Position numbers and translations under genes: made by a program. A stretch of 5,594 nt of DNA from Deltaproteobacteria bacterium (GTDB lineage Bacteria > Bdellovibrionota_C > UBA2361 > OMII01). The notes under the pieces are model-generated. The model was not told the origin of the DNA. It did not search any database and worked only from the letters and a program-made list of their open reading frames with translations. The stretch spans positions 1 through 5,594 of the forward strand of contig JALRCK010000167.1 of the NCBI GenBank assembly GCA_023262305.1. Reading direction: 5' to 3'. Position 1 is the stretch's first letter, and every line of letters starts with the position of its first letter. This document shows, in pieces, positions 1 through 5,014 of this stretch.

Positions 1-2039
1 CTGAAGCGGCCGCGGAGCGGGTCAGCGCGGGGTCGGAAGTTCTCTGTGCTTGCACCAATGCAACGGTGACGTGCCTTCGTCTTGCGGCAAAGGAGGTGGA
101 CACCGTTGATGAGTTGATCCAGCGCACAGGAGCGGGAGGCGTGTGCGGTGGCTGTCGCTCGCGACTCCCCCTCATGCTTGGGGAAGAGGAATCCATCTTG
201 TGTCGCATGGAGACAGAGCCGTTGTGCTCGGGCGCTGTTATCGCTCGATTGCACCCCGCTGCCGGCGGCGAGCTACCGACCGCGATTCCTGGGCAACACA
301 TCCGCGTTGAGGCTCTGCTAGACAAAAGGTGGGTGGGGCGTCCCTATACGCTCACCGCATTTGGACCGGAGCGATATGAATTAGGGGTCAAAATTGAGGA
401 GGGAGGACTCTTCTCAAATTGGATCCATGGCGCGCCCCAAGGTTCCCTTGTCAGAGTTTCCCACCCTCAAGGAGATCTCTGCCCTCAGCAAACTGACTCC
501 CGCGCGCTGGTGTACGTCGTCGCCGGAATCGGAGTGACGACAGCGGTAGCGGCTGCACGATCTGTGAGTGGGTCGCGTCGCCTCTCCATCCATTATGTCT
601 ACCGCGAATCGGAATCGGCTCCGTACTTGGAGGAGCTCCGAAGAGTTGCCGCGAACGGCACGATGGAGTTACGAGAGATCCAAACCACACAATCAGGGCG
701 TCCGCGACCTGAGCATTGGCGAGAGGCCATATCATCGCAAGCGCCGTGCGAAGTCATCGTATGTGGTCCTAAAGAATTCAACACACAGGTGCTCGCCGCT
801 TGCGAAAAGCTTGAAGGGGTCACCGCGACGGCCGAGAGCTTCTATCATCCTGACAGAGGAGAAGGCGCGATTCCCAAGCCTGGCAGCTGGCGGATCCCCG
901 GATTCAAGCCCTCGTGGCCGGCCGGAGAACCTATCCCCGTCAGAAGCAAAGTTTCAGTAGCGGAGGAGGCTCAGCAGTTCCTCGCGCAATATTTTTACGA
1001 GACCAAGGGAGAGAGTGAGGGCTCAAACCGGCCTGCTGAAGTTCGTGATGAAATAGAAGCAACTGGCACATGGACTCCGACAGCTCATGAGTTGGGATTC
1101 GCGGCTCAAATCGCTTGGCGAAACGCGGAGCGGTGTGTCGGTCGCCTCTACTGGCGCGGCTTGCATCTCCGCGACTGCCGTCATATCACCGGCGCACAGG
1201 AGATCGCTGAAGCACTCTTTGACCATTTGCGGTTCGCTTTCAATGGAGGCGACCTCCGACCCGCCATCAGCGTCTTCGCGCCTGACTCGCCCGCGCGACC
1301 GAGCGCTCGAATCTGGAATCCGCAACTCCTGCGTTACGCGGGCATGCGTCTCCGAACTGGCAAGCAGATCGGCGATCCGGCACACAACGAGCTCACCAAA
1401 CAGATCATGAAACTGGGTTGGGAACCAGCGGGAACTGATTTTGATCTACTACCGCTCGTCATAGAGTTGCCCGGAGAGGATCCCCGATTCTTTGAGCTTC
1501 CAAATGATTGTCGCCACGAAACGCGACTAGCGCACCCACACCATGCGTGGTTCGCTGAGCTAGGGCTTCGTTGGCACTGCGTTCCCGCGGTAAGCGACAT
1601 GCTCTTTGACGCGGGAGGACTACTGCATCGCCTAGCGCCCTTCAACGGGTGGTATCTTGACTGCGAAATCGCGGCGCGGAACTTTACGGATTCGAATCGG
1701 TACAACCTTCTTCCCTTGATCGCCGAGGCGATGGGACTCGATATCTCTGATGACCGCTCGCTGTGGAGGGATAAAGCGATGGTCCTCATAAATGAAGCGG
1801 TGCTTCATTCGTATGATAGGGATGGAGTCAAGATGTCGGACCACCATACGATCGGACATGAGTTTCTCGAATTCTGCCGAAACGAACAGAAAGCCGGCCG
1901 CGAGCCCTATGGTAAATGGATGTGGCTTGTTCCGCCGGCAGCGTCCTCGGCGAGCGTGCTCTACCAGGAGCCCTTTAGGGATGTCGCGATTAAACCAGCT
2001 TTCCGTTCTCAAAAACCAGTGTGGAGTGGCCGGCTATAG
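1..2039 (+). CDS. nos: Self-sufficient nitric oxide synthase: [2Fe-2S]-FAD/NAD(P)H reductase fused to NOS oxygenase (5' partial)
   Basis: Predicted to oxidise L-arginine to citrulline and NO, passing NAD(P)H electrons through FAD and a [2Fe-2S] cluster to heme. Residues are numbered from the first visible codon (position 3; 678 visible). Residues 13-55 match a BFD-type cluster domain: C15-x-C17, then C48-G-G-C51 after a TGAG loop. Residues about 70-280 form a ferredoxin-reductase-like module with the FAD motif RPYTLT (113-118), a nucleotide loop GIGVTT (175-180), CGP (254-256) and a final ESF. Residues about 310-678 are a NOS oxygenase: AWRNAERC with heme-ligand C378, NPQLLRYAG, PFNGWY, the arginine-binding Glu (E555) in CEIAARN, DHHT, and the pterin-side Trp in KWMWLVPP. 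No calmodulin site or FMN domain is present. The reductase precedes the oxygenase, the reverse of animal NOS and as known for Sorangium. The GTG at 66 has no Shine-Dalgarno site and would lose C15 and C17, so the gene starts left of the window. Family assignment is very secure; kinetics and pterin use are not. Confidence 0.95.
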   Translation, partial: EAAAERVSAGSEVLCACTNATVTCLRLAAKEVDTVDELIQRTGAGGVCGGCRSRLPLMLGEEESILCRMETEPLCSGAVIARLHPAAGGELPTAIPGQHIRVEALLDKRWVGRPYTLTAFGPERYELGVKIEEGGLFSNWIHGAPQGSLVRVSHPQGDLCPQQTDSRALVYVVAGIGVTTAVAAARSVSGSRRLSIHYVYRESESAPYLEELRRVAANGTMELREIQTTQSGRPRPEHWREAISSQAPCEVIVCGPKEFNTQVLAACEKLEGVTATAESFYHPDRGEGAIPKPGSWRIPGFKPSWPAGEPIPVRSKVSVAEEAQQFLAQYFYETKGESEGSNRPAEVRDEIEATGTWTPTAHELGFAAQIAWRNAERCVGRLYWRGLHLRDCRHITGAQEIAEALFDHLRFAFNGGDLRPAISVFAPDSPARPSARIWNPQLLRYAGMRLRTGKQIGDPAHNELTKQIMKLGWEPAGTDFDLLPLVIELPGEDPRFFELPNDCRHETRLAHPHHAWFAELGLRWHCVPAVSDMLFDAGGLLHRLAPFNGWYLDCEIAARNFTDSNRYNLLPLIAEAMGLDISDDRSLWRDKAMVLINEAVLHSYDRDGVKMSDHHTIGHEFLEFCRNEQKAGREPYGKWMWLVPPAASSASVLYQEPFRDVAIKPAFRSQKPVWSGRL

Positions 2040-2202
2040 AGGAAAGTATCCCCTCTGCCGAGATGCCCACGCCGCCTGAGATCTTTTACGATGTTGACCC
2101 GTCGTCGCAATGAGTCGACCAACTTACCAAGCACCCCAAGGTGGACTATAGGGCGCCTCCCCCTCGGTTACTTACAACCTCGCACTACGGCGTTGTTGCG
2201 GG

Positions 2203-2216
2203 AAGCACGGGTGCTT
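2203..2216. repeat. Short inverted repeat (6-bp arms, 2-nt centre)
   Basis: AAGCAC at 2203-2208 and GTGCTT at 2211-2216 are exact reverse complements around two G residues. The centre is too small for an RNA hairpin with a full stem, so a protein-binding site is more plausible than a terminator. It lies far from both flanking gene starts and may be chance. Confidence 0.25.
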
Positions 2217-2263
2217 GACGCCCCCTCACTTCGCTCCGAACTCGGTCGAATGGAGACCGCTCA

Positions 2264-2461
2264 TCAAAGATAGGAGCGCGGCATGGTTAGAAATCCCACA
2301 AGCATCGCGCCAAATTTCATGAAGTTGCCCAAATGCTCAAGGATCTCCCTCCCTCGATGGATCCCATTCGATTTCATCAAGGCTGTTGAATGGTACGGGC
2401 GGTCGTAGCCCGCCCCTCCATTACATGTGATTTCATCGAGGTTGTTCACCATCAGATGCAT
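2264..2461 (-). CDS. Doubtful small ORF, hypothetical protein of 65 aa
   Basis: An open frame reads leftward from an ATG at 2461, preceded by AGGA seven bases upstream, a reasonable ribosome binding site. The peptide has one Cys, a stretch rich in Leu, Phe and Met towards its C-terminus, and no motif I recognise. If real, it would be divergent from the SGNH hydrolase, with the 2475-2486 palindrome between the two starts. Against it: it is short, matches nothing I know, and overlaps an equally plausible 41-codon frame on the + strand (2283-2408) that also has a Shine-Dalgarno-like AGGAG. I list it only because its start signal is better than chance alone would usually give. Confidence 0.2.
   Translation of the reverse strand: MHLMVNNLDEITCNGGAGYDRPYHSTALMKSNGIHRGREILEHLGNFMKFGAMLVGFLTMPRSYL
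2370..2448. repeat. Diverged direct repeat, two 20-bp copies 59 bp apart
   Basis: Positions 2370-2389 and 2429-2448 match at 17 of 20 bases, with a shared core GATTTCATC followed by AGG. A weaker third match (ATTTCAT then AAGTTG) begins at 2314, 57 bp before the second. The near-regular spacing suggests an old tandem duplication of about 58 bp, now mostly eroded. The flanking bases between copies do not align well by eye, so this is tentative. Confidence 0.4.
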
Positions 2462-2474
2462 CCCGATATCCTAA

Positions 2475-2486
2475 CTCTGTACAGAG
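2475..2486. promoter_or_regulatory. Perfect 12-bp palindrome upstream of the SGNH hydrolase, possible operator
   Basis: CTCTGT at 2475-2480 is followed directly by its exact reverse complement ACAGAG at 2481-2486. It lies 37 bp before the ATG at 2524, where a repressor or activator dimer could act on that gene's promoter. Nine bases of it (ACTCTGTAC, counting A2474) recur on the - strand at 4838-4830, ahead of the cysteine-rich protein gene. No regulator gene is visible in the window. Confidence 0.35.
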
Positions 2487-2523
2487 CCCTCATTTTCTGG
2501 TCAGATTCACCCGTTTCCTTGAA

Positions 2524-3591
2524 ATGACCGATTCGTCTAACGGAACTTCCATGAAGTGGCTCGCCTCCCTCACCTCCCTGATTGTGACTCTGTTCTTGGC
2601 GGAGCACCTCGTTCGCTGGGTCCGTCCAGCTCCCTCAGTGTTTCGATTTCTGCTCGGTGGCAAGGAGAGCGCGTACCAACTCTCTTCTAATCCGGTCTTG
2701 GGATACGAACTCAAGTCGAATGTTCGGTCCGATACACCGGACTGCCACCACACCTTCGACTACACAAACGCCCTCGGGCAACGAGACAGGGAGCGCAGCC
2801 CAGACACCACCTCGGATAAAAAGCGAATAATCCTGCTGGGAGACTCTGTGGTAGCAGGTCACGGGATCTGCAAGATGGAGAACACGATCTCGCAGCAACT
2901 TGAGAGGGTCCTCGATCCAGAAACAACTGAAGTCTTGAATTTCGGAATCGGCGGGTACTGCACCCGAGCCGAGGTCGAACTACTCAAAACAAAGGGCTTG
3001 CAGTTTCGCCCTCAGGAGGTGGCTGTTCTCTTCGTTAACAATGACTACATAAACAGCAACGGCTCTATCCTTGGTCAGATCAAAGCTCAACGCCCGAAGT
3101 GGCTCGAGTACGCGTTCCGGAAATCTCACATCGTGCGGTGGCTGTGTCTGCAGTACGATATTGCTGACTTCCGCAAAGACTTTGATCCAAAGCAACGATC
3201 TGCGGCTAACCAAAACGCACTCGGAGACTCAAATATCGCTGATGGCATGGAGCTCCTCTCGAAACTCGCCACTGAAAATAACTTCAAAGTTCAGGTGTTT
3301 TTGTGGCCCTACTTCACCGATGGGGCAATCGAAGAGCCTCGACCAATTGAGAACCGAAGCGACACAGGCCCCCTCTTGGTCGAAACGCTCGCTCAACAGC
3401 ACGGAATTCAGACCCATCGCTTGAGCCCATTTTTCATCGAGGACTTTGAGAAGTTCAAAGCATCTCGAACAACCAAGCCTGGTAAAAGGATCTCACCGCG
3501 CTGGACGTACACTATTGGGGACGGTATTCATCCCTCCGAGAGGGGAGCTGAGACAGCGGCCCGGGCAATAGCTGCGCTGCTGAGGAGCTAG
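2524..3591 (+). CDS. Membrane-anchored SGNH/GDSL-family hydrolase
   Basis: A 355-aa protein of the SGNH/GDSL superfamily, whose members are serine esterases or acyl-transfer enzymes acting on acylated glycans, lipids or similar substrates; the substrate here is unknown. A single hydrophobic segment at residues 11-30, followed by Arg, suggests an N-terminal membrane anchor with the catalytic domain outside the cytoplasm. Block I is GDS with nucleophile Ser108. Block II Gly is in NFGIGGY (139-145). Block III Asn is in VNNDY (171-175). Block V is DGIH, with catalytic Asp333 and His336 near the C-terminus. The subgroup with GDS, then NxGxxGY, then a VxFxxND-like block is often found near envelope-polysaccharide genes, but none are visible here. 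Neither ATG 2524 nor ATG 2551 has a clear Shine-Dalgarno site; both keep the anchor, so the start is uncertain by nine residues. The next gene is convergent. Confidence 0.88.
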   Translation: MTDSSNGTSMKWLASLTSLIVTLFLAEHLVRWVRPAPSVFRFLLGGKESAYQLSSNPVLGYELKSNVRSDTPDCHHTFDYTNALGQRDRERSPDTTSDKKRIILLGDSVVAGHGICKMENTISQQLERVLDPETTEVLNFGIGGYCTRAEVELLKTKGLQFRPQEVAVLFVNNDYINSNGSILGQIKAQRPKWLEYAFRKSHIVRWLCLQYDIADFRKDFDPKQRSAANQNALGDSNIADGMELLSKLATENNFKVQVFLWPYFTDGAIEEPRPIENRSDTGPLLVETLAQQHGIQTHRLSPFFIEDFEKFKASRTTKPGKRISPRWTYTIGDGIHPSERGAETAARAIAALLRS

Positions 3592-3743
3592 CGCCCCTTG
3601 ATCAATTGCCTCTCCGCTCCTCCCTGCTTTCGAGAGCTTATTGGGAACCCTTCGCTTTTTTTGGGGTCACCGCAAAATTCTCTTATCTCACGTTTGATAC
3701 AGAGGAAACTGTGGAGGACCCACGCGCTGTATGCCTCCCATCA

Positions 3744-3766
3744 CCGCGGATAGCGATCCGCAGCGG
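3744..3766. terminator. GC-rich stem-loop between convergent genes, possible terminator
   Basis: GCGGAT (3746-3751) and ATCCGC (3756-3761) form a 6-bp stem with a 4-nt loop, which can be extended by CC/GG across a 3-nt bulge. It lies about 70 bp past the stop of the - strand cysteine-rich gene and about 150 bp past the stop of the + strand hydrolase. There is no T tract on either side, so it could be an attenuating hairpin or RNA 3'-end stabiliser rather than an intrinsic terminator. Confidence 0.3.
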
Positions 3767-3795
3767 TAGCGCACCTGCAGAGGTAGATATTTCTC

Positions 3796-3826
3796 ATGAT
3801 AGAGCCAAGAAGATAAATCCTATCAT
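3796..3826. repeat. Inverted repeat just past the cysteine-rich gene
   Basis: ATGATAG (3796-3802) and CTATCAT (3820-3826) are exact reverse complements separated by 17 bp. It starts 10 bp past the stop codon of the - strand gene. The 7-bp stem is AT-rich with a long loop and no following T run, so it is at best a weak 3' structure. Confidence 0.3.
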
Positions 3827-3835
3827 CACGGCATC

Positions 3836-4774
3836 CTACCTTTTCGCTCCAGAAGAGGAGGAATTTGAGACACATTCTTCGCCAGTCTTTCCGTATCCAC
3901 ACACCTTGTTTAACTCAGCGCACTCGAACCCGAATTTCACACACACTCCGTCGTTCGTACACTCCTGCTTCTTCCACGCTCCATCGCGGCAGGTTTGAAA
4001 TGTGGGGCACTTTTTCTCTGTACATCCCTTTCCGCCACAGCGGGGCCAATCTCCCCAGTAACCAAGCTGAGGCTCCCGCATCGGACAGCACTGCATCCCA
4101 CGTTCCCGTCCGAGCGTGTCGATACACTTAAAGACCTTCCCTCCATCTTGAGAATGGTCACACCCATCTCCAAACGCTGGGCACAAACCGAGAGTCTCTT
4201 TGGTGAATCCGGGAGCGACCACATACCGTTTTGTTACTCGAAAAAATGAGCACCCCGCGTACATATTCACCGATCCACTGCCACAGATATTAACCACGGC
4301 GCCATCCGGAAGAGCGCTTCGCAGAGATTGAATGGCGGCTTGAGCGGCTTCATCACTCTCGTACGTTGAGCACGAGAGGTCGTCAACACGCACCGAACAC
4401 CCTGGGTAAACGCTCTCACACACCTCGACGATATCGGCGACCTGGCTGGGGTCAGGTCCGTGTTCAAGGTTCATGATCTGAATAGGCTGCCCGCAATTCC
4501 CGGCCTCCGCGGCTCCCTTAAGATCCTTCCGAGCAACAGCGACTCGCACTTCGCAACCTGGGTATTTGACATGCAGACACGCCTGGCACATCCCGCTAAA
4601 CTCCTCCGAGTCTTTCTCACCCGGGTTTGGGTAAACGCAAAAACAGCAAGAATTGAGTTTTGCTTTTGAAGAGAGCGATGCGGAGCTGTCGGAACGCGAA
4701 CTTGGTGCAGCGCGTGCGGTCGCCGCGAAGAGGAGGGCAACGAAAACAATCGCAATCAATCGCGCGTGGCGCAC
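3836..4774 (-). CDS. Secreted cysteine-rich protein with duplicated YPGC module, unknown function
   Basis: A 312-aa protein of a family I do not recognise. Residues 1-22 are a clear Sec signal peptide: basic start, hydrophobic core about 6-18, and ARA before a likely cleavage near 22/23. There are 26 cysteines (an even number), all after the signal, including C-C-F-C (43-46), C63/C66 and C229-C230, which points to an oxidised, disulfide-knotted protein in the periplasm or outside the cell. Residues about 60-170 contain a duplicated unit: C-x-x-V-x-YPGC-x-VRV at 66-78, then C-x-x-V-YPGC-x-VRV at 119-130. Each copy is followed by an acidic/Ala-rich helix-like stretch and an N-C-G or I-C-G (94, 164). 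The C-terminal third is Cys/Gly/Lys-rich and ends in a Ser-rich tail. No lipobox is present. The GTG start at 4774 is fixed by AAAGGAG six bases upstream and directly precedes the signal peptide. Expression and export are likely; the role is unknown. Confidence 0.85.
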   Translation of the reverse strand: MRHARLIAIVFVALLFAATARAAPSSRSDSSASLSSKAKLNSCCFCVYPNPGEKDSEEFSGMCQACLHVKYPGCEVRVAVARKDLKGAAEAGNCGQPIQIMNLEHGPDPSQVADIVEVCESVYPGCSVRVDDLSCSTYESDEAAQAAIQSLRSALPDGAVVNICGSGSVNMYAGCSFFRVTKRYVVAPGFTKETLGLCPAFGDGCDHSQDGGKVFKCIDTLGRERGMQCCPMREPQLGYWGDWPRCGGKGCTEKKCPTFQTCRDGAWKKQECTNDGVCVKFGFECAELNKVCGYGKTGEECVSNSSSSGAKR

Positions 4775-4780
4775 CGAACG

Positions 4781-4787
4781 CTCCTTT
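4781..4787 (-). promoter_or_regulatory. Strong ribosome binding site deciding a GTG start
   Basis: The - strand reads AAAGGAG here, ending six bases before the GTG at 4774. It supports a non-ATG start directly before the signal peptide. An ATG at 4794 is in another frame and lacks such a site. Confidence 0.75.
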
Positions 4788-4945
4788 CTCGCATTTTTTG
4801 TCCTACCCTCCCTACTCTCCCCCCTTTTGGTACAGAGTGCTTTCTTTACTAACAGATCGATCGTGTTTCGAACCGATAGGCACTCTCACTAAAACCCTTC
4901 GGGCAGGAGAGAGGCTTGCTCGATGTTCGATTAAAAGTACGCTGT

Positions 4946-4963
4946 ACTAGCCAATCACTAGCC
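4946..4963. promoter_or_regulatory. Direct repeat ACTAGCC x2 with 11-bp phasing, possible regulator site
   Basis: ACTAGCC occurs at 4946-4952 and again at 4957-4963, start to start 11 bp, about one helical turn. Such spacing is typical of tandem half-sites for response regulators. The reverse complement of the core, GCTAGT, occurs at 5014-5019, overlapping the stop of the preceding gene. The site is about 170-190 bp upstream of the cysteine-rich gene. A short inverted repeat GTAC-GCT-GTAC (4937-4947) adjoins it. Confidence 0.35.
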
Positions 4964-5014
4964 GATGAGGGGTCAGACCACTCCCCCACAGGGGCAACGT
5001 AAGCACCTACGGCG

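Larger units (their letters stand above)
2040..2523. other. 484-bp intergenic region with no confident gene
   Basis: This gap lies between the NOS stop codon and the SGNH hydrolase. Short open frames occur on both strands, but none resembles a known family. It contains an inverted repeat at 2203-2216, a diverged direct repeat at 2370-2389 and 2429-2448, a GC-rich inverted repeat at 2397-2415 (GGGCGG, 7-nt loop, CCGCCC) without a T tract, and a perfect palindrome at 2475-2486. A weak 5-bp stem (AGAGG/CCTCT, about 2037-2060) follows the NOS stop; it is too weak to call a terminator. The region probably holds the 3' end of the NOS transcript and the promoter of the next gene, perhaps with a decayed insertion, but I cannot identify one. 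Confidence 0.5.
3592..3835. other. Intergenic region between convergent genes
   Basis: This 244-bp stretch separates the 3' ends of the SGNH hydrolase (+) and the cysteine-rich protein (-). Its left end has a 7-bp inverted repeat, GAGGAGC (3582-3588, overlapping the last codons) with GCTCCTC (3616-3622), and a run of seven T at 3656-3662. No strong stem abuts the T run, so a rho-independent terminator for the + gene is possible but not shown. Two further inverted repeats on the right are listed separately. A frame open from a TTG at 3606 runs across this gap into the antisense of the next gene; I regard it as spurious. Confidence 0.4.
4775..5014 (-). other. 240-bp upstream region of the cysteine-rich gene with G-rich purine tract
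   Basis: The gap separates two co-directional exported-protein genes. From 4828 to 4801 the - strand is 26 of 28 purines and contains runs of six G (4824-4819), three G (4812-4810), three G (4808-4806) and two G, just upstream of the ribosome binding site. Further upstream, a CTCTC/GAGAG stem (4883-4887 with 4907-4911) encloses CCC-TTC-GGG, and CCCC-ACA-GGGG at 4984-4994 could form a small hairpin near the end of the preceding gene. I cannot place a convincing -35/-10 pair. The length suggests the gene has its own promoter here. Confidence 0.4.

Noticed and set aside
568..960. Open frame of 130 codons on + inside the NOS reductase, and several antisense frames under the NOS gene
   Set aside because: They are out of frame with a secure multidomain protein, match no family, and have compositions expected of shadow frames in GC-rich coding DNA.
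66..2039. Treating the GTG at 66 as the true NOS start
   Set aside because: It has no Shine-Dalgarno site, the frame is open upstream to the window edge, and two of the four [2Fe-2S] cysteines lie upstream of it.
2091..2273. 60-codon + frame after NOS
   Set aside because: It has no ribosome site, an Arg/Thr/Pro-rich shadow-like composition and no recognisable motif.
2283..2408. 41-codon + frame with AGGAG six bases upstream
   Set aside because: The ribosome site is good, but the peptide is very short, unrecognised, and overlaps the equally weak antisense frame at 2264-2461. Kept only as an observation.
3656..3662. Run of seven T after the SGNH hydrolase as an intrinsic terminator
   Set aside because: No stable GC stem ends immediately before it; only a weak AGAGC/GCTTT pairing can be drawn.
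3606..3998. 130-codon + frame starting at TTG and running antisense into the cysteine-rich gene
   Set aside because: The start is poor, it has no ribosome site, and it overlaps the 3' end of a gene with signal peptide, strong start signal and ordered cysteines.
4865..4885. GTTCGAAAC-like sequence on the - strand as a tRNA T-loop
   Set aside because: The flanking bases do not form a 5-bp T stem, and no acceptor, D or anticodon arms are present.
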